IMG/VR virus record: IMGVR_UViG_3300024265_000041
Location: 1-64,000 of that record
From: a virus
Length of the DNA stretch: 64,000 nucleotides
Direction: 5' to 3' (one strand)
Shown: piece by piece, positions 24,122-34,612 of the stretch
How the letters are laid out: every line of letters starts with the position of its first letter
How positions within the stretch are numbered: position 1 is the first letter of the stretch
Program-made: the position numbers and the translations under genes
The notes under the pieces: model-generated
What the model was told of the DNA's origin: nothing
The model's input: only the letters and a program-made list of their open reading frames with translations
Databases searched by the model: none

Positions 24122-27100
24122 TGCCACCAGCAGTAGCAGCTGTAGCAACAATAGTTGCAGGGTTCGTTATCAAAAATATAGTCATCTATGTGGTGGTTGT
24201 TCTTTTGATAAACATGGCTGCTGCTAGCTATGCCAGACATCATCAACCTACCTTTTCTGACCCTGCTGATAATCGTAGGTTAGTTTCTAGAAGTAGTGTA
24301 TCTCCAACCATTATTCTGTACGGAGAGAGGAGACTCGGAGGCACTATGGTTTATTGGGCAACCGGAGGGGGCGCAAAGCCTAATGCCCCTCCTAAATCTC
24401 TGTGTATGGTCCTTTGTTTAACTCAACATGAAATTAATAGTATTGGTGATGTTTATCTTGGGGATACTTTGTCAACAGATCCTTCTATCCCTGTAGCTGA
24501 TACTTTTGAGAAATTTACAGGAGCTAGTGGGCAGACTGTAAGCACTACGGTTCAGCAGTATAATGTAAGTGGAGAACCATGGACTACTAGTTTTACTGGG
24601 GACAGTGTTGCTTATTTGGTCATTGTTCTTGATAGCTATGAGGACTGGGATAGGATCCCAGATGTTTCTACTGTATGCCAGGGGTCTAAAATTTATGACC
24701 CAAGAAAAGATAGCACTAATGGAGGGTCTGGATCTCATCGTTACACTGACCCCTCTACATGGGAGTACTCAAATAACCCAGCTTTGATTGCCAGAGATTA
24801 TCTCACTAGGGATGAAGGATTTGGGGAAGACCATATTAAAATTGATGACGCCTTTACTATCGCGTCTGCAAACACATGTGATATTTGGGAAGCTGTACCT
24901 GAAGATGAAGATGGTACAGACATATCTTTTGATTCTGCTAGTAGTGAGATTAGGGACGTTGGGGCTACCCTTCCTGTCTACTCAGTTGGGACTCCAATTT
25001 TGATTTCAGGGTCTTCTAGCAATAATGGAAACCATACAGTCTTAACTAGTACTTCTGCTGTCTTAACAACAACAGGATCCCCGGCAATAGTTACAGAAGC
25101 TGCTGGAAGTTTGGTTGTAGTTTCTGAACGACAACCAAGGTACTCGTGTGATCTTGCCCTCTCACTAACTCAGTCCAGAAAGGAAAATCTTCTTCAAATC
25201 TTGGAGACTATGTATGGAGAAGTAGTTTATGTAGGAGGGGAATGGAAGATCATGGCAGGGGAGTTTACCACTCCTACTTTTACTATAATAGAAGACGACA
25301 TTGTAGGATCCTTTGCAATCGGTAGTAGCACTTCTGCATCAAATTTGTATAACTCTGTATCTGGAACTTACTATGATTCTAAAAGATTTTACCAACAAGT
25401 GAGTTTTAAGCAAAGAGACAATGCTGGGTATGTTTCAAGAGACGGAGGTAGGGAAGTTACCAGGGAAATTAGATTGATTGGTGTCACCGATGAGTACCAA
25501 GCACAACGACTAGCAACATTTGAACTAAATCAATCAGAGCATCAAACCTTAGTTACATTTATTGGTAAACCAAGACTGTTGGATCTGCATGTCAACATGA
25601 TGGTTAAGTTAACTCTAGATAACCCGGCGTGGACTGATAAACCTTTCAGAGTCTTATCATGGGAATTGCAAAAAGATTTAACTGTAAGTATAACTCTAAG
25701 AGATGAAAACTCTGGGGCATGGGATTCTGGGTTAGGTATTTATAATCAAGTTCAATCTCATCTACAATATAACCCTTACATCCCAAGACTTGTAGACGTC
25801 CCTACTAATTTTAGATTTTTTACTGGGGGGAATATAAGCAAAGAGACAGCATTCAAATTATCTACTGATGCTATTAGAGGTGGGTATGGTGCCTATGCGT
25901 TATTAAGATGGGAGGATTCCCCAGACGATCAATTAGCTGGATATAGGATCAAATGGAGAGAGACTTCTTCTTCTGCTGGACTTAGTGATGCTATAGCGGA
26001 AATGGTACCAATTGTCTCTTTTGCTGGTAATGAAAATGACAGTAATCCAGATGCAATTAATGACTCTATCAGAGAAATGGTTGGGGTGTACGGAACCAAT
26101 ACAGATACTTCTGGGATGAGCGGAGCAACGCTGAACCCTTTTGAAAGTGGGATTAAATCTATTAACGTGGCGGGTGACTCTGATAGGGTATTAGACATAA
26201 CAACCCCTGTGGACGAATACCCTACTGATGAGTTTTCTATGGTGACTTTGTTTAGCGTAGCCACGGCTACAGCAGACACAACTATTGTAGGACAATGGGG
26301 CAGTACAGACGCTAAGAAAGGATTCAGATTTGGTACAATGGAGGGCTCTACTAATATTGGGGTCACGGTTTATGATAGTACAGGGACTAAGCGGGAGATC
26401 GATTCTGGGGCTGTTTACGATGGAGATGTTGCCCACATAGCAGTGATATCAAAACGAGATGATAAATTAATTTTAGAAATCGACGGAGCCCCAGTTGGTG
26501 AGTACAATTTTACTGGTGGTGACACTATGAATTGGGACCAGACTGAAGACCTCAAGATTGGAGGAGGATCGGTAGGTGCAGTTCATAATGGACGGTGGAG
26601 TAACGCTTTAGTTACGAATCGACACATGGATGAGTACGAAAGGGAGAACGCTTATAATCTTTGGGCTACTGGAGATGTAGCTATTGGGAAGGCAAACACT
26701 TGGAATCGAGATTCGGTAGGTGAAACTGAACGATCATGGACAAGAAGATTAACAGAAGGGAGAACTTACGATTTTGAATTAGAAGCCTTCAACAAAAAAG
26801 GGTTATACAGTTCCCCAATTGCTTTGATAGGTAAAACTGTACTAGGAGCCACAACCCCTCCTAAAGAATCTATTTTTTTATCAGCAATAGTAACTCCAAT
26901 AGGAAACTTAATGACCCTGAATATTTCTAGTGTAGTTGCCAGAGATTTAGCTTATGTAGAATGGGCGTACAGCACAGTAAATGATAGAGATGATTCAGTT
27001 ATTCAGTACAGCTCTGTCCTAACTGAAATACCATCTGGGGCCCGAGGGTTCCCTAATTACAAAAAAGTTTCACAACTCATAGGGAAAGTTGTTCAGCAAT

Positions 27101-27831
27101 ATCTTGTGTTTACCGGGGTTAATTATGTTTGGGCTAGAATTATTAATTCTTCAGACCAAACAGGAGATTGGAATACTGGGCCAACAGCTGGGTTAGAAGT
27201 AGTAGGAGGGGAACCTGCCTCTGGTATTGTTAACTTAATCCCAACTAATAGAAGGGCTCAAATTAGTGTTTCTGATGGGCACGTTTTCCACCAAACAAAC
27301 GCATCTAACTCTAAGTTAATTCTGGCAGACCATGATATTGCAGAAAACGATTATATGTCATGTAGTGTGTGGGTTGATCGAGAAACTGCAACCGAGTGTA
27401 CTCTGACTGTTGAATTTTTTGACAGTATAGATGATCTGATTGTGACAGACCCACTGTTTGAATTTAACCATACACCAGTACCGGTAGTTCTTACCAGAAC
27501 AGTCCTTGAAGGCATCCTTGTTCCTGTAGGGGCAGTAACGATGCAAATGAGATTAGAAACTGTAGGAGGAACTGTATTGACAGCTAACCCTGTCCTTAAT
27601 GAAGGACTAACCGTATTAAGATTTATTAGCCCGTGGGGGGATAGATTTTTAGACCCAGATGATGATGGAGTTTATTTAGATGTTGGTGATTACCAAAACC
27701 TATTAGATGGACAAGTTGAAGCCCCTGTAGAGGACAGCCCAACAGTAACCACAGCTTCGGGGGGTCCTTTTAAAGACCCAGAGTTAGATGAAGGTGGGTG
27801 GTACGACCGAAAATTCAGTGACCCTCTGTAA
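24121..27831 (+). CDS. Tail tip attachment protein (J-like) with LamG-like insert
   Basis: 1236 aa; ATG 24121 with GGAGGG upstream. Residues 2-37 are strongly hydrophobic. Residues about 40-600 match the general architecture of J-type central tip proteins. A jelly-roll or LamG/concanavalin-like domain occupies about residues 650-850 (TTIVGQWGS, GFRFGT, LILEIDGAPV, KIGGGS). It interrupts a fibronectin-type region (resuming at WTRRLTEGRTYDFELEAFNKKG). The C-terminal part is beta-rich. It likely determines host contact together with the fibres downstream. The inserted domain probably binds a glycan. Confidence 0.85.
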   Translation: MPPAVAAVATIVAGFVIKNIVIYVVVVLLINMAAASYARHHQPTFSDPADNRRLVSRSSVSPTIILYGERRLGGTMVYWATGGGAKPNAPPKSLCMVLCLTQHEINSIGDVYLGDTLSTDPSIPVADTFEKFTGASGQTVSTTVQQYNVSGEPWTTSFTGDSVAYLVIVLDSYEDWDRIPDVSTVCQGSKIYDPRKDSTNGGSGSHRYTDPSTWEYSNNPALIARDYLTRDEGFGEDHIKIDDAFTIASANTCDIWEAVPEDEDGTDISFDSASSEIRDVGATLPVYSVGTPILISGSSSNNGNHTVLTSTSAVLTTTGSPAIVTEAAGSLVVVSERQPRYSCDLALSLTQSRKENLLQILETMYGEVVYVGGEWKIMAGEFTTPTFTIIEDDIVGSFAIGSSTSASNLYNSVSGTYYDSKRFYQQVSFKQRDNAGYVSRDGGREVTREIRLIGVTDEYQAQRLATFELNQSEHQTLVTFIGKPRLLDLHVNMMVKLTLDNPAWTDKPFRVLSWELQKDLTVSITLRDENSGAWDSGLGIYNQVQSHLQYNPYIPRLVDVPTNFRFFTGGNISKETAFKLSTDAIRGGYGAYALLRWEDSPDDQLAGYRIKWRETSSSAGLSDAIAEMVPIVSFAGNENDSNPDAINDSIREMVGVYGTNTDTSGMSGATLNPFESGIKSINVAGDSDRVLDITTPVDEYPTDEFSMVTLFSVATATADTTIVGQWGSTDAKKGFRFGTMEGSTNIGVTVYDSTGTKREIDSGAVYDGDVAHIAVISKRDDKLILEIDGAPVGEYNFTGGDTMNWDQTEDLKIGGGSVGAVHNGRWSNALVTNRHMDEYERENAYNLWATGDVAIGKANTWNRDSVGETERSWTRRLTEGRTYDFELEAFNKKGLYSSPIALIGKTVLGATTPPKESIFLSAIVTPIGNLMTLNISSVVARDLAYVEWAYSTVNDRDDSVIQYSSVLTEIPSGARGFPNYKKVSQLIGKVVQQYLVFTGVNYVWARIINSSDQTGDWNTGPTAGLEVVGGEPASGIVNLIPTNRRAQISVSDGHVFHQTNASNSKLILADHDIAENDYMSCSVWVDRETATECTLTVEFFDSIDDLIVTDPLFEFNHTPVPVVLTRTVLEGILVPVGAVTMQMRLETVGGTVLTANPVLNEGLTVLRFISPWGDRFLDPDDDGVYLDVGDYQNLLDGQVEAPVEDSPTVTTASGGPFKDPELDEGGWYDRKFSDPL

Positions 27832-27886
27832 TTAAATTTGTTACCATCTGAAAATTAATTTAGATTAAAAATTTTAGTAGAGAGAA

Positions 27887-30800
27887 ATGGCAAACAATAG
27901 ACTTCTAACAGACCTAAACCTTGAACCAGGGAACGTAGTTTCTTCTGGCCTGGAGTTGCAAACTAAAGATTGCACTGCTGCAGGGTTTCAGCTTAAATTA
28001 GTATTCTTCGACTCAGGTGAAACTGTCATATCTTCTTTCCTTGGTAATGTGGTTGACCCTCATGACAGTACCTCTGATAACCTATGGCAGAGGTCAGTTA
28101 AAAACAATGTTGGAATTCCTAATAATGCAGTCTATTTAAACATAGGATTTGTTTACACTTCTTTGAGTGTTGCTAATGAAACAGTTGGGTCTCGAAAACC
28201 TACACTGAATAGAGGGGTTAAAGTAGCCCCATTCACTAGACCTTCAAATACTGCTGGCAGCGGGGGGTCTGGTAGTACACCACGGTTTACTGATCATACT
28301 GGATTAAGAAATCACGTAATCGGGGAGGCACGGTTAGTCTTTGTAAAAGGTCTACCAGCTTATGAGTGGGATTCCACTTCCACAGAAAGCGATAATGGGT
28401 GGACAGTTATTAAGCCAGCAACTTTTCTCACCACAGATCCAGGCAGATGGAAAATTACCAGACCAAATACTTTCGAGTATGATTCATCTTGGGATGAAAA
28501 TTGGGTTGATGATTATGTAATAGATGGTGGTGATACTGAAGGCCCAATAGACCACTCTAATAACACTGGCACAGACATGTCTGCTGTTATTCAAGCTCAG
28601 ATTGATTACCTTTCAGATTTAGTTAAGCAGGACCCTTTCTGGGTTGAAAATACTGATATCTCGTTTACAGCTCCTGACAAAATAAATTCTGCAGGTAGCG
28701 AGTTTGGTTCATTTTCTGTTGGAAACACTATTGGTACATTCGGATCTGTTGCTAATAATTTTAGCGCTACTATAACAGCGGTAACTGCAGCCCAAATTAC
28801 TGTAGACACAACATTTCCAGGGAGGCCATTAACTACAGAATCAGCTGGGCCTGAGGTTAGAATTACACGTCTTTTAGCTGATGAAACAACTGGAAGGAGA
28901 CAATTTGTTCGTCTAGTAATTCCTCATCAAGCAAAAATAGCTAATACAGTTTATGTTAAGTCTGGGGTCCAAATTCATACCTCTGAAGTTTTATATAGTC
29001 ATGTGGAAGACGCCGGGGAACAAAATGATACTTACGCCTGGGCTTTTGTTTTCATGTCTGGTTCTCATATTGATCAGTTTAAGTTATGGGGTAGAGGTAA
29101 CTCAGGAATTCTATTAGGAACTGAAAGAATTTTAAATGATATGAAGATCGGTAATATTAGATTATTTAATATTGGTGAAACTTATGTTAGTGAGACTCAA
29201 TCACATATTGGCGTTAGGTTTCAAGGGTTCAATTTCGAGTACAACCACATTCAGGTTGACGGAGGTAACCTAGGGTTTGATTATAAAGCAGTTTCTGATG
29301 TTCGTGCCGTAGCAGCATTGAGCGTAACTGCCTCAACTGCTTTCCGTATAACCGATGGATGCGAACAATTAGACTTGGGGGCTCAAGTTGCTGATAGTCC
29401 AAATTTTCTTGGGGTTCAAATTGATAGTTCTGGTAATCTTAAAGGTAATTTCAGAATGTTTTTCAACGAGGATTCGTTCCCAAGTGAGGGTTGCTTTGAA
29501 TCTGGATATGCGGCTAAGGTTGGGATATTCTCTACGGCTGACCCTGTGGCCAACTGTGATTTAACTTTCCAAATTGCTAATACTCATGCAAGAATTGGAA
29601 CCGATCCAGAATACGGAGGTAACAGTGTTGGGGTATTATTTGGTGCTATTGAAGATAGTTCTACTGTCATCATAATGGCGAATGAATCTTTGCATACTAC
29701 CCAAACTTTACATACAGAATACGCGGCTGAAGCTGACCCTACTTTTACTATATCATCACCTAACTTACAGGTGACTAATGATATTAGAATCCATGGGTCA
29801 GGATCTGTATACGGAGGAACGTCAGGAGGTGCCGGTACAGGCGATCTTGATGATATGTGGTTGGGCATCCGTCCTCCTGGGGTTGGGTACCTTCGAGAAA
29901 CCGAAGGGCAAACTACTTACCAGGGTGTCGATATAGGAGGGGGCGGAATAGGCGGAGGCGGAGGGTTCTCTAATGTTACTTACATTCTAGATAACACAAA
30001 TTCAATTGGGTGGTATCGAGTAGCTCAGGCCCCAACAAATTTTGGGGAAGGAAGCTTTGAGATCAGTGTATCCTATAAGACTGACGCAATTCCTCCAGGT
30101 GCTACTCCCGTACTGCAAAACGCATGGTCAGGGGTTGGTGACGACGACACGTTCCAAGTTACTGCAGTTTATAACTACCCGGCAAGTGCCGATGTTGCTA
30201 GATGCTATGCCATCCCAGCTGATTTTGCAACCCTCACTGCAGCTGCTTCTAAAAACGACACAACATTATCACTTACTTCTGTTACCGGGCTAGCAGTAGA
30301 TGACTATATGACGGTGACAGAGAAGGGGGAATCAAGTTCTCATAAAGTGACGGCTATAGACACGTTAGATGTCGATATAATTCCAGGAATAAATTTTGAT
30401 GCAACAACCTCTGCCGGAGTGTTTGAAGAAGCTGCAATAGGGTCACATGTTGCTGAGGCAACAGTGGTTCGAGGAGACAGTAACAGGAGAAACAAATTTT
30501 CATTCAGCGGCCTAACAGCTAAGACTCGTTATTACTACAAAATTTTCCAAGAGGGAGTGGGGGAAGATGCTGCAGTTTTCACTGGATTTTCTAAAACTAT
30601 GGAAATTGCTAACACTGCTAGAAGTTTCACTTTCTTTGGCGGTTCATGTGCTGCATGGTCGAACTCAAATACGTTTATTTCTATGGCGAAAACTCTTGAT
30701 GCCTTATCTGATGTTGATTTTTTTATCCACACAGGAGACTTAGCTTATCTTGATACTTGGTCAAGTATTGATACAGCTCGTGAAAATTACGACGTAGCTA

Positions 30801-31639
30801 TAGGGGATGATAGACAACGACTTATTTGGAAGACTTACCCTGCTGCTTACATGTTTGATGATCATGATATGGGAACTAATGACGGATATAAAGGGAGCGC
30901 TACTGTAACCTGGGCTCATGACTCATTCAGAGAAAATTGTCCTAACATACCAGAGACAGGATCTGGGTCTCCCTATTACAGTTTCATTAATGGTCGGGTG
31001 CGTTTTATTATGTGCGACAACAGGTCAGAAAGAGACATTAAGACAGCAATTGATAATAGCAGTAAACTAGTTTATTCAGCAGCGCAAAGAACTTGGTTAA
31101 TGGCAGAATTGGATGCCGCAGCGGACGCCAGTCAAATCGTTGTCTGGATGCACAGTTACCCTTTCATTTCCGATGTATCAACCGGGATTGGGTCTGATAA
31201 CTGGCGTAAGTACTCAACTTACAGAGAAGCTTTAGTTGATGACTTCCAGATAAGAGGAACTGGAGGAACCACAGACATGACATTGTCAATGCTTTCTTTA
31301 GGCGGCGATGCTCACATGATGGCATGGAGTAATGGAGTTGGTTATGGGGCAGGAAGTTCAGGTGCGTTCCCTAGCGTCCAAGCAGCCTCTTACCATAGCG
31401 GTGGTTCGCTTAAAGGCGGTCCATGGTCTGATATGCCAACTACTGACGAAGGGGGGTATAGTTGGCCAGATGGGGCTGTTGTAGGGGAAAGGCATTATGG
31501 CGTGTTTACTGTCACTGATTCAGGAGGAGCTACTATCTCAATCAGGTTCAAGGGTTATGCAAGACCTGATCTTACTCTTAATGACCCAGACACTGAGTAC
31601 CTATCAATCGATGAAACGTTTGTAATTACTGTACCTTAA
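27887..31639 (+). CDS. Tail protein with PhoD-like metallophosphatase domain
   Basis: 1250 aa; ATG 27887 behind AGAGAGAA. The N-terminal 150 residues look like a fibre attachment region. The middle (about 200-650) is beta-solenoid-like, with a Gly-rich hinge near 640-705. From about residue 710 a fibronectin-like N-domain and a metallophosphatase follow. Metal-binding motifs are H948-T-G-D951, D991-D-H-D994, M-H1089 and G-G-D1141-A-H1143, the set of PhoD-type phosphodiesterases. All the ligands appear present, so it is probably active. Its substrate could be teichoic-acid-like or other phosphodiester surface polymers (inference). Confidence 0.85.
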   Translation: MANNRLLTDLNLEPGNVVSSGLELQTKDCTAAGFQLKLVFFDSGETVISSFLGNVVDPHDSTSDNLWQRSVKNNVGIPNNAVYLNIGFVYTSLSVANETVGSRKPTLNRGVKVAPFTRPSNTAGSGGSGSTPRFTDHTGLRNHVIGEARLVFVKGLPAYEWDSTSTESDNGWTVIKPATFLTTDPGRWKITRPNTFEYDSSWDENWVDDYVIDGGDTEGPIDHSNNTGTDMSAVIQAQIDYLSDLVKQDPFWVENTDISFTAPDKINSAGSEFGSFSVGNTIGTFGSVANNFSATITAVTAAQITVDTTFPGRPLTTESAGPEVRITRLLADETTGRRQFVRLVIPHQAKIANTVYVKSGVQIHTSEVLYSHVEDAGEQNDTYAWAFVFMSGSHIDQFKLWGRGNSGILLGTERILNDMKIGNIRLFNIGETYVSETQSHIGVRFQGFNFEYNHIQVDGGNLGFDYKAVSDVRAVAALSVTASTAFRITDGCEQLDLGAQVADSPNFLGVQIDSSGNLKGNFRMFFNEDSFPSEGCFESGYAAKVGIFSTADPVANCDLTFQIANTHARIGTDPEYGGNSVGVLFGAIEDSSTVIIMANESLHTTQTLHTEYAAEADPTFTISSPNLQVTNDIRIHGSGSVYGGTSGGAGTGDLDDMWLGIRPPGVGYLRETEGQTTYQGVDIGGGGIGGGGGFSNVTYILDNTNSIGWYRVAQAPTNFGEGSFEISVSYKTDAIPPGATPVLQNAWSGVGDDDTFQVTAVYNYPASADVARCYAIPADFATLTAAASKNDTTLSLTSVTGLAVDDYMTVTEKGESSSHKVTAIDTLDVDIIPGINFDATTSAGVFEEAAIGSHVAEATVVRGDSNRRNKFSFSGLTAKTRYYYKIFQEGVGEDAAVFTGFSKTMEIANTARSFTFFGGSCAAWSNSNTFISMAKTLDALSDVDFFIHTGDLAYLDTWSSIDTARENYDVAIGDDRQRLIWKTYPAAYMFDDHDMGTNDGYKGSATVTWAHDSFRENCPNIPETGSGSPYYSFINGRVRFIMCDNRSERDIKTAIDNSSKLVYSAAQRTWLMAELDAAADASQIVVWMHSYPFISDVSTGIGSDNWRKYSTYREALVDDFQIRGTGGTTDMTLSMLSLGGDAHMMAWSNGVGYGAGSSGAFPSVQAASYHSGGSLKGGPWSDMPTTDEGGYSWPDGAVVGERHYGVFTVTDSGGATISIRFKGYARPDLTLNDPDTEYLSIDETFVITVP

Positions 31640-31652
31640 GGATAATTAGAAT

Positions 31653-34289
31653 ATGGCAGAACCAACCCCAGCCCCGCAGACGTTTAGAATATCGAAGACT
31701 AAAGGTCAGGCGTCAGTCATTACTCATCTATCTGGTGCTGGTATTAATCCAGAAATCACCAAAGTTAGATTAGTTGACGATCCCACTGGCGAGGCAGCGT
31801 ATTTTGAGGTTTACATAGCGTCTCTGCCAGACGCCACAACCCCTCTGTCTATCTCCCTACTGTCCGATAACCTGTTTGATGACAACTGGACTCTACTAGG
31901 ACAAAAGACTGCAGGAGCTATACCAGGAGGCGGGGATTCACTTGAATATGAGTTACTGAAGACTTACGACGGAAAAACTAATATCCCTAAAATTTTTGGA
32001 CTCATTAGTACTGACGATTTAGATGTAGGAGATCAGGAAGCTTTCAATGTTATGGAAAATGGAGACGCCCATGTTTATGGAGATTTCTACATTGGAGGGG
32101 TTAAAGTAGACCCGGCTGCAGGCAGTGGAATTACTGACGTTGATCCTATCCTTATCATAAAGGACAGTGATAGTGACAGCACAGTAAGTTTTGGGGTTGG
32201 CTTAACAGGGATTGTCAGATGGGATGACCTGAATGATGTAATAGTAGCTAACCTAGGGTTTGATGAGGCAACCACTAATGATTTTGTAATCGAAAACCTC
32301 TTAGGAAATATTGTACTTGGAAGTGAGACTGTAGTTGAGAACAAAGTTTGGTCTGCAGAGTCTAATCCTACTTATTATTTGTTGGATACTTCTGCAGCTG
32401 CAGTTGACGCGACTAACTCAACCGGAATGATTAAATTCAAGTTTGGTTTAGATGTTGACAATACGACTACGTATGCACAGCTAGGATATAATTCAGCCAC
32501 TGATACTGTTTTTGAAATCACTAACAATCAAGGGTTAATACTGTTAAACGGAGAAGGGAACGAGTTAGAAATAAGTGCCAATGAAATAATTTATAGAGAT
32601 GGAGATCCAAAATTTGTTTTAAAAGATGACGATACTTCTGATGTGTTTAACGCTACCCCAATTTACTCAACCCAGGAGTTAAATTTCAGAGATAGTGTAG
32701 ATGCTGAGGTCGGTATTGTAGGATATGAGGGGTCAGCAGTTCTAAAGGTGACTAACAGAATAGCAATTGGGGGTAGTGTCGCTATAAGAGCTAATAACAC
32801 ATCTTCAAATGAATTATTAATAGCTACAGATTTACAATTTGGTGGAGACTCGGTTCATCACGAAGGAAGTTTCCCTACCAATAATATTTTGGATAATACA
32901 ACTATTACTGATGGGTATGTTCTCACCTGGGATGACACTAACAATTATTGGTATGCAGCAGCCGGAGGTGGAGGAGGGGCAACCCTAGGGGCTAACACTT
33001 TCACTGGTGAGCAAACTATCAATATGGCAAACCCATCTTTACATTTAAAAGATACTGTAGGTAATGGGTACAGAATGGAATGTGACACTGCTCAGTTAGA
33101 TATCGATGAGTTAGACTCAAGTGGTACTTATATTTCAACTCCTTTTAGAATTGATACAGGAGCCCTTAGGCTAAATCTTCAGTCTACAAACATGGAGTGG
33201 AACGGGAACATTGTTTGGAATGCATCTAACTTAGCGAACGTTTCTCAGGCTTCGGCAGAGGCAGGAACTTCTACTACATTCCGTTCATGGTCTCCACAAA
33301 GAGTTAAACAAGCAATTGATGCCCTAGCACCGGGCGGAGGTAATACTGCATTCACGAATGTTGCTAATATTTTTACAGAGGATCAAGAAATCAAAACCAC
33401 TTCACCAGCTTTATTCCTGAATGAAACTGATGCAACTGACAATAATTGGTTATTTACAGTTTCTGCCGGAGTATTTAATGTTGAGAGAAGGACTGATGCT
33501 AATGTTTACGTTTCAACACCACTTAGAATTTCTTTAGCTGCAAAGAGGCTTGAACTAACTAGCACCACTTTGATTTGGGACGGGAACGCAGTTGCTACTG
33601 GTAGCGGTTTTGCTAAAACTAATGTAGGAAATACATTCACCGTAGACCAAACCATATCAACAAGCTCTCCTAAATTAACCTTAACAAATACAGGCAGTAC
33701 AGGAGGATTTATAGATTCTTCAGGTGATCTTGTTAGAGTTAGGAATGAAGGGTCTGGTACAGGAACTAGTATGGTTCAATTAATCCCAGGTAACTCTTCC
33801 TCTTTTGCTTTCCAAGTTGGTAGCGATTTGACTTATAGAGGCGGTGAGGTTTGGCACTCTTTATCTACAGTAATTTCTCAGGCTGATGCAGAAGCAGGGA
33901 CCGCGACAGGCTGCGATGGTTGGTCATCACTTCGGGTAGCACAAGCTGCTACCGCCATCCATACATCTGCTAGGAGACTTAAAACTATAAAAGGAGTAGA
34001 ATATGACCTATTGGATCTGGTTTGCAAAATAGGCAAATTAGGATCAACTCTTTACACATTAAATTCTGACCCTAAGAAAGAACTACGTAGAGGGTTTGTT
34101 CTTGAAGACATAAAAGATTTAATGAAAGGGGTTACCGGGGTTGACGATAAGGGGGAAGATAAATATTTATTTTATACCAGTATGGTATCTCCTCTTTATG
34201 TAGCATTTTCTCAGGAGGTCAAACTTAGAAAGAAGTTAGAGGTAGAAATTGACAAACTTAAATTAGCAATATTTGGAGCCAACAAATGA
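31653..34289 (+). CDS. Tail fibre with C-terminal S74 intramolecular chaperone
   Basis: 878 aa; ATG 31653. A long repetitive beta region (residues about 160-760) with recurring F-T-x-x-Q-T-I-x-words is typical of trimeric fibres. The C-terminal 107 residues are a peptidase S74 chaperone: S772 in TSARRLKTIKG is the self-cleavage serine, and the domain ends in a helical coil (VKLRKKLEVEIDKLKLAIFG). After trimerisation the chaperone is expected to cut itself off. The gene follows the PhoD-type protein and overlaps the next gene by 4 nt. Confidence 0.88.
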   Translation: MAEPTPAPQTFRISKTKGQASVITHLSGAGINPEITKVRLVDDPTGEAAYFEVYIASLPDATTPLSISLLSDNLFDDNWTLLGQKTAGAIPGGGDSLEYELLKTYDGKTNIPKIFGLISTDDLDVGDQEAFNVMENGDAHVYGDFYIGGVKVDPAAGSGITDVDPILIIKDSDSDSTVSFGVGLTGIVRWDDLNDVIVANLGFDEATTNDFVIENLLGNIVLGSETVVENKVWSAESNPTYYLLDTSAAAVDATNSTGMIKFKFGLDVDNTTTYAQLGYNSATDTVFEITNNQGLILLNGEGNELEISANEIIYRDGDPKFVLKDDDTSDVFNATPIYSTQELNFRDSVDAEVGIVGYEGSAVLKVTNRIAIGGSVAIRANNTSSNELLIATDLQFGGDSVHHEGSFPTNNILDNTTITDGYVLTWDDTNNYWYAAAGGGGGATLGANTFTGEQTINMANPSLHLKDTVGNGYRMECDTAQLDIDELDSSGTYISTPFRIDTGALRLNLQSTNMEWNGNIVWNASNLANVSQASAEAGTSTTFRSWSPQRVKQAIDALAPGGGNTAFTNVANIFTEDQEIKTTSPALFLNETDATDNNWLFTVSAGVFNVERRTDANVYVSTPLRISLAAKRLELTSTTLIWDGNAVATGSGFAKTNVGNTFTVDQTISTSSPKLTLTNTGSTGGFIDSSGDLVRVRNEGSGTGTSMVQLIPGNSSSFAFQVGSDLTYRGGEVWHSLSTVISQADAEAGTATGCDGWSSLRVAQAATAIHTSARRLKTIKGVEYDLLDLVCKIGKLGSTLYTLNSDPKKELRRGFVLEDIKDLMKGVTGVDDKGEDKYLFYTSMVSPLYVAFSQEVKLRKKLEVEIDKLKLAIFGANK

Positions 34290-34612
34290 GTGAAACAAAA
34301 GACACAGTAAGAAAACAAATTTTATCTGAGGAGCAATCCTCCTCTATAGGGGACTGCTTATTACAGGTACTTAATAAACCTGGGATAGCGCCCCCTTTAA
34401 CCCCTGAAACTATGGAACAGCATAGACAATGGCAGCAACTTTGTAATGTTGCTATGGCTTTATCTTCACGTCATATGGGCCTCTATCAAAACGAACTTAT
34501 TGAGGGAACTTCTAAAGGGAAGGATTCTAAAAAACCTGGAGTTAAAAAACAGGCTAAGAGAACAGCAGGGACCAGAGGCAATCAAAGAGCTAAATCACAG
34601 GAGAAAAAATAA
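34286..34612 (+). CDS. Hypothetical protein, 108 aa
   Basis: ATG 34286 overlaps the fibre stop (ATGA). The N-terminal 75 residues are helical and polar (MSETKDTVRKQILSEEQSSS ... MALSSRHMGLYQNELI). The C-terminal 30 are strongly basic and probably disordered (SKKPGVKKQAKRTAGTRGNQ). No membrane segment is present. Sitting between fibre and lysis genes it may be a fibre assembly helper or part of the lysis group. Nothing in the sequence decides. Confidence 0.7.
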   Translation: MSETKDTVRKQILSEEQSSSIGDCLLQVLNKPGIAPPLTPETMEQHRQWQQLCNVAMALSSRHMGLYQNELIEGTSKGKDSKKPGVKKQAKRTAGTRGNQRAKSQEKK

